Origin: Myxococcales bacterium
Lineage (GTDB): Bacteria; Myxococcota; Polyangia; Nannocystales; Nannocystaceae
DNA: 64,000 nucleotides
NCBI GenBank assembly: GCA_016793465.1
Contig: JAEUJW010000095.1
Span: 74,202 to 138,201 of the forward strand
Reading direction: 5' to 3'
Both the position numbers and the translations under genes were made by a program. The notes beneath the pieces were generated by a model, which had not been told where the DNA came from, did not search any database, and saw nothing but the letters and a program-made list of their open reading frames with translations. This document shows positions 7,745-16,599 of the stretch, one piece after another (the first letter of the stretch is position 1; each line of letters begins with the position of its first letter).

Positions 7745-9702
7745 CTGGCCTCGACTTTCTTGACCACCGTCTTCGGGTCGCTGCCCGGCAGCCCGCTCGC
7801 CAGCCCGACGCCGTTCTTATTAAAAGGCACGGGGCGGCCGTCGGCGAGCGCCTGCATGACCCCGCCGACGATCTGCCCGATCGCCAGCATGCCCTCGAGG
7901 TTGATCTTGTCGACGGTGTCGCCGGGTCGGTGGTAGTCCGCGTGCGTCCCTGTGAAGAAGAACAGCACCGGGATGTCCTTGCGGTAGAAGCTCGCGTGGT
8001 CGCTGCGGGTCGCGGTCGAGCCCTCGTAGAGCACCTGCAGCCCGGCCGGCCCGATCTCGTCGAGCAGCGGCAGCCACGCCTCGCTCGACCCGAGCCCGCC
8101 GATCGCCAGCCCCTTGGGCCCGAGGCGGCCGACCATGTCGAGGTTGACCATCGCCACCACCTTGCCGAGCTCGAACGGCGGCCTCTCGACCAGCGCCTTC
8201 GAGCCGAGGATGCCGAGCTCCTCGCCCGCGAAGTGGGTGAACACCAGGGTCCGCCGCGGCGCCCGCCCGCTCTGTTTGAACAGGCGCGCCAGCTCGAGCA
8301 CCATCGCCGTGCCGCTGGCGTTGTCGTCGGCGCCGTTGCAGATGGCGTCGACCTTGTCGCCCTCGCGCAGCTCGCCGCACTCGTCGTCGGGGGCCTCGCC
8401 GATGTGGTCGTAGTGCGCGCCGAGCACGACGAGCTCCCCGGCCCTGTCGCTGCCCGGCAGCGTGGCGATCACGTTGGGCACCATCACCGACTCCGGCTCG
8501 AGCGCCACCGCCAGCGCGACCTCCGGCCCGCCGGAGATCGGCCCCGACAGCGGCTTCTTGTGCCGGTCGAGCTCGGCCTGCAGCTGCGAGATCTTCTTTC
8601 CCGTGCCCGACAGCAGCCTGTCGGCGGCCTTCCAGCGGACCTGGACCACCGGCACCGGTAGGGGGTCCAAAGCCCCACCCCGGCCTGGCTTGTCGGGCTT
8701 CAGCTTCGGCAGCTCGTCGGCCTTGCGGCTGGCCTCGTCGACGAAGCTCCGCGGGCCGCGGACGGCGACCACCCCGACCGCGCCGGCCTTGGCCAGGCGC
8801 TCCACCTTGGAGCGCAGCGAGCCCTCGGAGAACCCGAACCGCGGCCCCGGCAGCTTCGCCGCCGACTTCATCAGGGCCCCGCCGATCGTCATCGGGTTGT
8901 ACTCGACGGTCAGCGGGTCCTCGGGCAGCGGCCACACCTCCTTCAGGGACTCGGCCGGCATGAACGACCCGACCCGCGCGAGCAGCTCGGCCCGGGCCTT
9001 CGCGTGCAGCGCCTTCAACTTGGCGACATCCTTGGCCTCCTTCAGGGGCTTGGCCGCCTCGGCGAAGGCCTTCGCGTCGGCCTGGATCTTCCCGAACAGG
9101 GCCATCGGGTCGGGCCGGCCCGGGGCCTCGAGCAGGACCAGCGCGACCTTCCCCTTGAGGTCGACGCCCGCGAGGTCGTCGTACTCCGGGGGAGTGCCCT
9201 CCTCGGACTCGGACCTCGCGGCGTAGCCGACGAACACCAGCCCGCCGCGGACCTCGCCGGACGCGCTCTGCGGCACCGCGGCGAACTCCTCGGCGGACGC
9301 CGGTCTGGCGGCCTTGCCGCGGTGCACGTGCAGGCTCGGCGGCTGCGTCGCCCGGGCCCCGGTGACGAGCGGGAAGTCGACGGTGAACGCCGCTCCCGCC
9401 GGCGTGAGGCCGAGCTCGGCGTAGCGCCCGACGAGGTGCTCGGCGGCCCGGCGCAGCTCGGGCGACAGGGTGTGACGCCCGTGCATCTCGTCGCTGGCGA
9501 GGAACGTGATGTCGGCCGTCATGCGCGCGCCGTCGAGGCTCGGCAGCGCGGCCGGCGGCGGCGCCGGCCGCGGCGGTTCGGCGGGCCTCGACGGCTCCGG
9601 CGGACGCGGACCAGGACCGCGGTCGCATGCGAGATCTGTGGCGAGGACCACGGCGAGAGCGAGCCACCGCGGACGCGAACCGATGCGGAACATGGCGTGC
9701 AT
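7741..9702 (-). CDS. M28-family metallopeptidase, secreted, with PA-like insert
   Basis: A 653-residue secreted zinc aminopeptidase of family M28. The expected two-zinc ligands appear in order: His in GAHYDHIG, the bridging Asp in NGADDNASG, catalytic Glu-Glu in GEELG, Asp in NLDMVGR and His in RSDHASFY. A long insertion between the N-terminus and the catalytic half has the feel of a PA domain plus an extra Lys/Ala-rich helical segment. The N-terminus is a signal peptide ending in T-D-L-A-C, so it may be a lipoprotein although the lipobox is atypical. ATG at 9702 has GAGGT five bases upstream; ATG at 9693 is worse placed. It overlaps the FAD gene by four bases. Confidence 0.87.
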   Translation of the reverse strand: MHAMFRIGSRPRWLALAVVLATDLACDRGPGPRPPEPSRPAEPPRPAPPPAALPSLDGARMTADITFLASDEMHGRHTLSPELRRAAEHLVGRYAELGLTPAGAAFTVDFPLVTGARATQPPSLHVHRGKAARPASAEEFAAVPQSASGEVRGGLVFVGYAARSESEEGTPPEYDDLAGVDLKGKVALVLLEAPGRPDPMALFGKIQADAKAFAEAAKPLKEAKDVAKLKALHAKARAELLARVGSFMPAESLKEVWPLPEDPLTVEYNPMTIGGALMKSAAKLPGPRFGFSEGSLRSKVERLAKAGAVGVVAVRGPRSFVDEASRKADELPKLKPDKPGRGGALDPLPVPVVQVRWKAADRLLSGTGKKISQLQAELDRHKKPLSGPISGGPEVALAVALEPESVMVPNVIATLPGSDRAGELVVLGAHYDHIGEAPDDECGELREGDKVDAICNGADDNASGTAMVLELARLFKQSGRAPRRTLVFTHFAGEELGILGSKALVERPPFELGKVVAMVNLDMVGRLGPKGLAIGGLGSSEAWLPLLDEIGPAGLQVLYEGSTATRSDHASFYRKDIPVLFFFTGTHADYHRPGDTVDKINLEGMLAIGQIVGGVMQALADGRPVPFNKNGVGLASGLPGSDPKTVVKKVEAR

Positions 9703-10050
9703 CTTGTACCTCACCGATCTCGCGTCACGGCGCTTCGCGCCCGAACGCTGCGCGGAGCACGTGCGTTGATTCACACCTCCGCAGCCGCGAGCATCGGCCG
9801 TCCGTGGACCCGCAGTTCCTCCGTCGTGTGTCGCGACGAGCCCCGAACTTCCCCTCGTCTCCCCGGTCGGCAAAAACCGCGCAAACGTCGCAATGGCCGC
9901 GCCAGGGCCGTGCCGGGCGGTTGACGCCCCATGGCAAGACGGGTACCGTCCGGACGCACCATAGGGTGACCCTTTCCTGTCCGACGGCATGCCGGACGCC
10001 CCCCACGTTGAAGGGCACAACTTTCAACTAGCCAGAAGGATTACAAAACG
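9703..10050. promoter_or_regulatory. Divergent intergenic region; possible sigma70-like promoter for the VWA gene
   Basis: This 348-bp gap separates the divergent M28 peptidase and VWA genes and must hold both promoters. Toward the VWA gene, TTGACG at 9921-9926 and TACCGT at 9944-9949 are 17 bases apart, an acceptable housekeeping-type promoter. AAGGA at 10036-10040 would be the ribosome binding site, a little distant from the ATG at 10051. Short open frames here have no coding features. Confidence 0.4.
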
Positions 10051-12324
10051 ATGAAGCGTCTCAGTCTGATCGGTTCATGGAAGCGGATCGGCGTGCAGGC
10101 CGGCCTCCTCGCGGGCATCGGCCTCGCGTTCGTCGGCGGCTCGCAGCCCCCCAATGTCGGTGCGGAGCCCCCGGAGGATTGCAAGAGCGAGGACATGTGC
10201 TCGTTCAAGAAGCCGCTCTTCCTGATCATCCTCGACTACTCGACGTCGATGAACAAGGACTTCATGGGCCAGGGCACCCGCTGGGAGAACGCGGTGTCGG
10301 CCACGAAGACCGCGATCGACGCCAACAACGGCTTCCTGGTCTCGAACTTCATCATCGGCCTCATGCGCTTCGGCCATGACCCGAACCCGAACTCCGCCGG
10401 CACCACGATCCCGAGCGACACCTCGGGCATCGTCGACGGCCAGAAGGTCGACGTCGAGTTCTACGACAAGAACGACCCGGCCAAGCCCTACTTCGAGTGC
10501 GAGCAGGGCGACGTCATCAAGGCCGCCCTCGACGCCCTGCCGGCGCCGATCAACGGCAACCTCGTCGGCATCGGCACGTGGACCCGCGGCGCGCTGCTGA
10601 GGGCCGAGCAGGTCTTCGACGACGCCCTCGCCAACCACCCGATGGACGGCCAGGACCCCGCCCGCCTGCGCTCCATCATGCTCGTCACCGACGGCGAGTG
10701 GACCAACCCGCAGGGCAACATGCCCCTCAACCCGCCGGCCGAGAACCCGTCTCCGCAGGCCGCCAACCTCTTCAACAACGACCAGATCCCGACCTACGTC
10801 GTCGCCATCGGCGAGGCGATGGGCAAGGCCTTCGCCGACGAGCTCGCCAACGCGGGCGGCACCGGCACGGCCTACGACGCGGCCAACCCCCAGGCCCTCG
10901 TCGAGGCCCTCGCCATGGTCGTGCAGGACCTCATCAACATGCAGGTCTCGCCGATCTGTACGCCCGGCCTGCCGCGCATCATGGTCCTCCTCGACGCCTC
11001 GTCGTCGATGCTCAACCTCATGGGCGGCGCCACCCACGCCGGCCCGGGCCAGGGCGGCTGGGAGGCCGCGCGCGACGCCCTCGCCGGCGACGTCAACGCG
11101 ATCTTCCTCCAGCAGGTCACCAACGGCCAGGTCGAGGACCTCGTGCACCTCGGCCTCGCGGTGTTCGGCGGCGGCCCGCCCCAGGGCGTCGACGAGTCCG
11201 ACATCCTCGTGCAGTACGGCCCGTGCCGCCGCGACAACTTCAAGTGGGCGCTCGACCCGCAGAGCTCGTGCGTCGCCCCCGGCTGCAACGACCCGTACGC
11301 CCCGGCGCCGATCACCTGGACCTACCAGGACGGCACCATGGTCGGCCCGATGTTCGACGAGGCGACCACCAGCCACATGCCGCTCTGCAACCAGGGCCAG
11401 GCCCCCAACATGGGCTGCTTCGGCTCCGGCACGATGACCCACCTCGGGCTCCTCACCATCCAGAGCAACATCAACACCTACAAGGGTCAGTGCAGCGACC
11501 CGAACGCGCAGTACCCCTGCAGCGACTCGACGCAGTTCATCAACATCATCATCACCGACGGTGTCTCGAACTCGACCGACGCGCAGCTGCAGCCGCCGCT
11601 GACCCAGATGTACAACGCCGGCATCACGTCCTACGTGATCGGACTCGGCGACGGCGTCGACACGCCCCAGGCCATCACCCACCTCAACAAGCTCGCCGAC
11701 TGGGGCTCGGGCAACATGCTCGACTACTACGACGCGAACAACCAGGTGATGCTCCAGAACGCCCTGGCCGACATCATCGAGGGCGTCAGCTTCGACCCGT
11801 GCTGCAAGTTCAACGACTGCGGCTTCAACCCCGAGCCGCAGACCATGGAGCCCGACCCGGTGGTGAACCCCACCTCGGAGTCCGATTCCACGACCGACCC
11901 GATGACGTCGGGCACGACGAACATGACCGGCGAGACGACCGACACCACCGGTCCGGTCCTCACGACCGACATGACCACGGGCGGCCCGACCAGCGATACG
12001 GACACCAGCGCCGGTCCGACCAGCGACCCCGACACCAGCGCCGGCCCGACCAGCACGCCGGAGCCGGATCCGACGGGCGATCCGCCGACCACCACCGCCG
12101 AGCCCGATCCGACGACCGCTGGTCCGACGACGGTCCCGACCACCAACGAGCCGGATCCCGACGAGGAGACCACCTTCGGCAGCAGCGGCTCGTCCACCGC
12201 CGACACCGGCATCGACGACGAGGGTGGCTGCGGTTGCAAGACCGACGACGCCCCGCGCGGCCTGCTCGGCACGCTCCTCACCTTCGGCCTGGCCGGCTTC
12301 ATCCGCCGGCGTCGCCGCGCGTGA
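10051..12324 (+). CDS. Secreted two-VWA-domain protein with MYXO-CTERM-like anchor
   Basis: A 757-residue exported protein. Residues 1-38 are a signal peptide. Two von Willebrand A domains follow, each starting with a MIDAS D-x-S-x-S motif: D62-Y-S-T-S66 and D315-A-S-S-S319. From about residue 610 there is a long Thr/Pro/Asp/Ser-rich, low-complexity stalk with TSDTDTSAGP-type repeats. The last 33 residues form a G-C-G-C motif, a hydrophobic segment and a final R-R-R-R-R cluster, which is the MYXO-CTERM plan; such tails are cut and the Cys modified to anchor proteins at the outer surface. Metal-dependent adhesion or matrix binding is likely but the ligand is unknown. The gene stands alone between a divergent peptidase and a downstream terminator. 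Confidence 0.88.
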   Translation: MKRLSLIGSWKRIGVQAGLLAGIGLAFVGGSQPPNVGAEPPEDCKSEDMCSFKKPLFLIILDYSTSMNKDFMGQGTRWENAVSATKTAIDANNGFLVSNFIIGLMRFGHDPNPNSAGTTIPSDTSGIVDGQKVDVEFYDKNDPAKPYFECEQGDVIKAALDALPAPINGNLVGIGTWTRGALLRAEQVFDDALANHPMDGQDPARLRSIMLVTDGEWTNPQGNMPLNPPAENPSPQAANLFNNDQIPTYVVAIGEAMGKAFADELANAGGTGTAYDAANPQALVEALAMVVQDLINMQVSPICTPGLPRIMVLLDASSSMLNLMGGATHAGPGQGGWEAARDALAGDVNAIFLQQVTNGQVEDLVHLGLAVFGGGPPQGVDESDILVQYGPCRRDNFKWALDPQSSCVAPGCNDPYAPAPITWTYQDGTMVGPMFDEATTSHMPLCNQGQAPNMGCFGSGTMTHLGLLTIQSNINTYKGQCSDPNAQYPCSDSTQFINIIITDGVSNSTDAQLQPPLTQMYNAGITSYVIGLGDGVDTPQAITHLNKLADWGSGNMLDYYDANNQVMLQNALADIIEGVSFDPCCKFNDCGFNPEPQTMEPDPVVNPTSESDSTTDPMTSGTTNMTGETTDTTGPVLTTDMTTGGPTSDTDTSAGPTSDPDTSAGPTSTPEPDPTGDPPTTTAEPDPTTAGPTTVPTTNEPDPDEETTFGSSGSSTADTGIDDEGGCGCKTDDAPRGLLGTLLTFGLAGFIRRRRRA

Positions 12325-12380
12325 GCCACCCGGGCCCGCCCGGGCCCACCGACCTTCGCCGTGGATCACGGCGACCCACC

Positions 12381-12412
12381 GCGCCGGCCCCAAGCCGGCG
12401 CGGCCGGCTTTT
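12381..12412 (+). terminator. Rho-independent terminator of the VWA gene
   Basis: GCGCCGGC (12381-12388) pairs perfectly with GCCGGCGC (12394-12401) around CCCAA, with a further GGCCGGC and then TTTT. It lies 57 bases after the stop of the VWA gene and merges into the A/T palindrome described separately. Confidence 0.8.
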
Positions 12413-12442
12413 AATAATTGGTCATCGATTCAATTATTAAAA
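12409..12442. repeat. Perfect A/T-rich inverted repeat, 12-bp arms
   Basis: TTTTAATAATTG (12409-12420) and CAATTATTAAAA (12431-12442) are exact reverse complements separated by GTCATCGATT. In sequence this GC-rich, an exact A/T palindrome is striking. It could be part of the terminator, an operator for the helicase gene downstream, or a binding site for a nucleoid protein. The same TTTAATAATT core recurs inside genes at 16718-16727 and 40392-40401. Confidence 0.85.
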
Positions 12443-12558
12443 ATTATCTGACGCGGCGTACGTGGCTGCGTCGGGGTCTGGGGGACCCGCGGAGTTCGTC
12501 GCATTTTCGCGGCGAGCGTACTGGTCGGCTGCGATCGCTTTTGCTATGCACCCCGATC

Positions 12559-15000
12559 GTGTCTCACGCCGAGCAATCCGAGGAATTGACCGCCCCGTCG
12601 TCCGGCCCTGAATACGCCTCCCTCTCGCGGGACGGCCAGCGCATCGTCTCCGAGGAGGTCGACATCCTGCGAAAGATCCAGGAGCGCCTCGCCCGCGAGG
12701 CCGAGAGCACCCCCGAGCAGATGGAGGACCTCGACGCCCAGCTGCTCGAGCTGCGCGACGCCCTCGCCGAGGCCAAGGAGGAGGACCAGGCCTCGCTCGT
12801 CGAGCAGATGCATCAGGTCGCGGCCCTCAGCCGCACCCGCGGTCAGGGCCGCGACGCCCCCGTCGACCCCAAGAACCCGTACTTCGGCCACCTGCGCCTG
12901 CGCGAGGCCAAGTCCTCGCGCATGCGCGACGTCCTGGTCGGCAAGCGCACCATGCTCGACGACGGCGACGGCCTCTCGATCGTCGACTGGCGCAACGCCC
13001 CGGTCTCGCGCCTCTACTACCGCTACGAGGAGGACGACGAGTACGAGGAGGAGTTCGACGCGCGCAGCCTCGAGGGCCGCGTGCTCGTGCGCCGCTCGAT
13101 CGCCGTGATGGACGCCCGCCTGCGCCGCGTCTCGGCCCCGCAGGGCACCTTCGTGTGCGACCGCCGCGGCCAGTGGAAGGACGCGGTCGGCGCGGCCAAG
13201 CCCTCGCTCGAGGGCGGGGTGGGCACCGCGGCGCGCGTGCCGAGCGGGCAGCTCGGCGTGCACGGCGAGGAGGACGAGCCCCGCGCCGACAAGCACCTGC
13301 AAGAGATCACCGCGCTGATCGACAAGGAGCAGTTCAACCTCATCACCCAGCCGGAGTCGGGGATCGTGCTGATCCAGGGCGGCGCCGGCTCGGGCAAGAC
13401 GACGGTCGCGCTGCACCGCGTGGCCTACCTCGCCTACCAGGACCGCCGGCGCTTCGCGCCGAGCAAGATGCTCATCATGGTCTTCAACGAGGCCCTGGTC
13501 GAGTACATCCGCCACGTGCTGCCCTCGCTCGGCATCGAGGGCGTGCCGGTCACGACCTACCGCCGCTGGAGCACCCAGCTGCTGCGCAAGCTCAAGCTGC
13601 GCCTGCCGATCGCCCACGTCGACGGCACGCCCGACCCGGTGTCGCGCTTCAAGAAGCACCCGGCGACGATCAAGATGCTCGAGGCGCGCATCGCCGAGCA
13701 GCTGGCCGACGCCGAGGAGTCGCTCGACACCCGCCTCGGCGACCGCCCCGGCAAGGCCGCGATCCTGGCCGCATGGAAGCGGTTCGCCGAGCTCCCGCCG
13801 GTCGTCCGGGTCGAGCGCACGCTCGAGTGGGTGCGCGCCGAGCAGAGCCTGCCGCCGGCCACGCGCGCGCCGGCCGAGACCACCCTGCGGGCCATCCGCG
13901 AGTACATGCGCGACGTCTGCGACGACTACATCGAGCTCATGACCGACGGCGAGGCGATCCGCGCCGCCATCCGCGAGCACGCCGCCGACGACTTCAACGA
14001 CGCGGACATCGGCACGATCGTGCGCTGGTGCGGCGCCAAGGCCGAGCTCGACAGCGAGCCCGAGCCCGAGCCCGATGACGCCGAGCCCGACGTGCCCGAC
14101 ATCGACGGCGAGCCGCGCCCGCCGAAGGGCGAGGTCGACGACGACAACGAGCCCGAGGTCATGGCCCCGAGGCAGCTCGGCGCCGCCATGCTCGACCCCG
14201 AGGACGACGCCATCCTGCTGCGCCTGCTGCAGCTCAAGTACGGCGGCATCTTCGTCGGCGGCAAGCGCTTCGAGTACGAGCACATCGTCATCGACGAGGC
14301 CCAGGACCTGGCCCCGCTCGAGGTCCGCGTGCTGCTCGACTGCGTGACCGACGGCCAGAGCGTGACCATCGCCGGCGACCGCGCGCAGAAGATGATCTTC
14401 GACAACGGCTTCACCGACTGGCCCGAGCTGCTGGCCGACGCCGGCCTGCCGCACGTGGCCATCCAGCCGCTGAAGATCACCTACCGCTCGACCCGCCAGG
14501 TCATGGACCTCTCGCGCCACGTGCTCGGCCCGCTGCACAACCCCGAGGACCAGCTCATCGCCCGCGAGGGCGCCCCGGTCGGGTTCTTCAACTTCGGCGA
14601 CACCGGCGAGGCCGTCGCCTTCCTCGCCGAGGCCCTGCGCAGCCTCATGCAGCGCGAGCCGACCGCCAGCGTCGCGCTCATCACCCGCTACCCCCAGCAG
14701 GCCGACGTGTACCACGACGCCCTGCGCATCGCCGAGGTGCCCAAGCTGCGCCGCGTCGGTCGCCAGGACTTCAGCTTCACGCCCGGCATCGACGTGACCG
14801 ACGTCCGCCAGGTCAAGGGCCTCGAGTTCGACTACGTCGTCATCCTCGACCCGACGTCGCAGAACTACCCCGAGGTGGTCGAGTCGCGCCACCTGCTGCA
14901 CATCGCGGCGACCCGCGCCGCGCACCAGCTGTGGCTGATCTGCGCCGGCCCGGTCAGCAGGCTGATCCCCGAGGACGTGATCGTCGCCGGCGAGGAGTAG
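12559..15000 (+). CDS. HelD-like superfamily 1 helicase/ATPase
   Basis: About 813 residues. The N-terminus is a charged coiled coil, followed by a block (NPYFGHLRL...GDGLSIVDWRNAPVSRLYY) that is typical of HelD, the SF1 ATPase that binds RNA polymerase and frees it from stalled or post-termination complexes. Walker A is G-G-A-G-S-G-K-T at about 275-282, Walker B V-I-D-E-A-Q-D at about 577, then TYRSTRQVMDLS and a C-terminal VKGLEFDYV...HIAATRA motif. An acidic insert (Glu-Pro-Asp repeats) lies before Walker B. The frame is open up to 12418 but the extra residues look non-coding; GTG at 12559 is my choice of start, with TTG at 12541 as an alternative. A role as a DNA helicase (UvrD/HelD of E. 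coli) is the other option. Confidence 0.8.
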   Translation: MSHAEQSEELTAPSSGPEYASLSRDGQRIVSEEVDILRKIQERLAREAESTPEQMEDLDAQLLELRDALAEAKEEDQASLVEQMHQVAALSRTRGQGRDAPVDPKNPYFGHLRLREAKSSRMRDVLVGKRTMLDDGDGLSIVDWRNAPVSRLYYRYEEDDEYEEEFDARSLEGRVLVRRSIAVMDARLRRVSAPQGTFVCDRRGQWKDAVGAAKPSLEGGVGTAARVPSGQLGVHGEEDEPRADKHLQEITALIDKEQFNLITQPESGIVLIQGGAGSGKTTVALHRVAYLAYQDRRRFAPSKMLIMVFNEALVEYIRHVLPSLGIEGVPVTTYRRWSTQLLRKLKLRLPIAHVDGTPDPVSRFKKHPATIKMLEARIAEQLADAEESLDTRLGDRPGKAAILAAWKRFAELPPVVRVERTLEWVRAEQSLPPATRAPAETTLRAIREYMRDVCDDYIELMTDGEAIRAAIREHAADDFNDADIGTIVRWCGAKAELDSEPEPEPDDAEPDVPDIDGEPRPPKGEVDDDNEPEVMAPRQLGAAMLDPEDDAILLRLLQLKYGGIFVGGKRFEYEHIVIDEAQDLAPLEVRVLLDCVTDGQSVTIAGDRAQKMIFDNGFTDWPELLADAGLPHVAIQPLKITYRSTRQVMDLSRHVLGPLHNPEDQLIAREGAPVGFFNFGDTGEAVAFLAEALRSLMQREPTASVALITRYPQQADVYHDALRIAEVPKLRRVGRQDFSFTPGIDVTDVRQVKGLEFDYVVILDPTSQNYPEVVESRHLLHIAATRAAHQLWLICAGPVSRLIPEDVIVAGEE

Positions 15001-15064
15001 GCGACGCCGGTCACCGCCGCGCGTCCGCGGTCGGGCCGCATCGGCTCGGCTTGCGGGCGCGCAT

Positions 15065-16426
15065 GTGTTCTCGGATCGGCCTGTGCTACAAGCGGGCGTG
15101 CTCCGTTGCTGGCTCTGTGCCGGGATCCTCGCCTCGGCGGCGTCCTCCGTGCACGCGGCGCCGCCGGATGGGGCACGCGACCGCGGCGAGCCGGTCGAGC
15201 TGGCGCCGACGCCGGTGCGGCCGGGCCCCGTGCAGACCTGGTCGCTACAGCAGGTCATGCGCGCGGTGGAGCACAACCACCCGCGGATCCGGGCCGAGCA
15301 GGCGCGCCGCGGTGAGGTCGACGCCGACGTGCTCACGGCGCGCTGGTCGATCCCCAACCCGATCGTGATGACCGACAACGGCACCGCCGAGTTCACCTAC
15401 CGCCTCGGGCTCACCCAGCGGATCGAGCTGGGCGGCAAGCGGCGGCGGCGGGTCGAGCTGGCGATGGCCCGCTACGCCGTGCTCGACGCCGACCTGCGGG
15501 TCGTCGCCGCCGGGCTGCGGGCCGACGCGCGGCGCACGTACATGGAGGCCTTCTTCGCCCAGGAGCGCGAGAAGATGCTCATCGAGCTGATCCGCAGCAT
15601 CGACGAGCTGCTCGCCATCGTCGACGCCAGGCCCGGCGACATCCCCAAGGCCGACGTGCTCGAGGTCCGCATCGTGCGCCTGAAGGCGCGTCAGGCCCTC
15701 GAGACCTCGAAGTTCGAGCACCTCCAGGCCGACATCCGCCTCAACAACATGCTCGGCAACGAGGCCGCGGTCGAGCTCGTGCTCACCTCGCCGGCCCGCG
15801 ACCGCCCGCCGCGCTGGCTCGACCTGAAGAATGACGACTGGCGCACCGAGTTCCTCGGCGCCTACGAGAACCTGCTCGCCGAGGCCCTGAAGCACCGCCC
15901 CGAGCTCGAGCGCCTGCTCCGCGAGCGCGACATCCTCGGCCAGGAGGAGCGCCTGCACCGCAGCGAGCGCGCCCCTGACCTGTACTTCAGCGTCGGCCCC
16001 GACTTCGTGCCCGAGCCCGACTACAGCCGCGTGAACAAGGGCGTGTTCGCCATGCTGAGCTTCGACGTGCCGCTGTTCGACCGCCAGCAGGGCCCGCTCG
16101 CCGGCGTCCGGGCCCGCCGCGCCCAGCTCAACCTCGAGCACGACGCCCTGCGCACGGACATCGCCCGCCAGGTCGCCGACGCCGTGGCCTTCGCCTGCTT
16201 CCAGCAGTCGCAGTACCGCCTCTACGAGCGAGAGCTGGTGCCCGCCGCCGACGCCGTGTACGCCGACGCGCTCGGGGCCTTCCTCGCCAACCAGTCGCCG
16301 TTCCTCGTGGTGGTCCGCGCCCAGGAGAGCCGCGTGCTCACCCGCCTCGAGTACCTGCGCAGCCTGGCCGCCTACCACGTCGGCCTCGCGACCGTCGAGC
16401 AGGCCCTCGGCACGCCGGCGATCTGA
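15065..16426 (+). CDS. TolC-family outer membrane efflux protein
   Basis: A 453-residue outer-membrane-factor protein, the channel component of tripartite RND or type I export systems. The signal peptide runs through SSVHA|A, about residue 32. The body has two long helical OEP repeats, each ending in a short beta segment (FTYRLGLTQRIELGGKRRRR and FAMLSFDVPLFDRQQGP), which is the CzcC-like arrangement. No membrane-fusion or RND pump gene is next to it, so it is an orphan whose partner must be elsewhere. GTG at 15065 is used; GTG at 15098 would give a shorter, cleaner signal peptide. It ends facing the convergent dehydrogenase gene. Confidence 0.85.
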   Translation: MFSDRPVLQAGVLRCWLCAGILASAASSVHAAPPDGARDRGEPVELAPTPVRPGPVQTWSLQQVMRAVEHNHPRIRAEQARRGEVDADVLTARWSIPNPIVMTDNGTAEFTYRLGLTQRIELGGKRRRRVELAMARYAVLDADLRVVAAGLRADARRTYMEAFFAQEREKMLIELIRSIDELLAIVDARPGDIPKADVLEVRIVRLKARQALETSKFEHLQADIRLNNMLGNEAAVELVLTSPARDRPPRWLDLKNDDWRTEFLGAYENLLAEALKHRPELERLLRERDILGQEERLHRSERAPDLYFSVGPDFVPEPDYSRVNKGVFAMLSFDVPLFDRQQGPLAGVRARRAQLNLEHDALRTDIARQVADAVAFACFQQSQYRLYERELVPAADAVYADALGAFLANQSPFLVVVRAQESRVLTRLEYLRSLAAYHVGLATVEQALGTPAI

Positions 16427-16513
16427 ACGCGCCGAGACGCAGGAGCGCGAGGGCCTCGGAGCGACACACTCGTGCGCTCAGAGGGCCGAGCCGCGGAGGT
16501 CGGACGGACCAGC

Positions 16514-16555
16514 GCGAAGCCCCCGGCTCGCGTGAAGCGGAGCCGGGGGCTTCGC
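16514..16555. terminator. Strong bidirectional terminator hairpin
   Basis: GCGAAGCCCCCGGCT (16514-16528) and AGCCGGGGGCTTCGC (16541-16555) form a perfect 15-bp stem between the convergent TolC-like and dehydrogenase genes. There is no clear T-tract on either side, so efficiency is uncertain, but position and symmetry fit a shared terminator. Confidence 0.75.
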
Positions 16556-16558
16556 ACT

Positions 16559-16579
16559 GGACCGGCCGACGGCCGGTCC
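16559..16579. terminator. Second hairpin, dehydrogenase side
   Basis: GGACCGGCC (16559-16567) pairs with GGCCGGTCC (16571-16579) around GAC. It lies directly after the larger hairpin and 20 bases from the dehydrogenase stop codon, and may back up termination of that transcript. Confidence 0.5.
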
Positions 16580-16599
16580 AGATCCGGAGGGGCGTGAAC

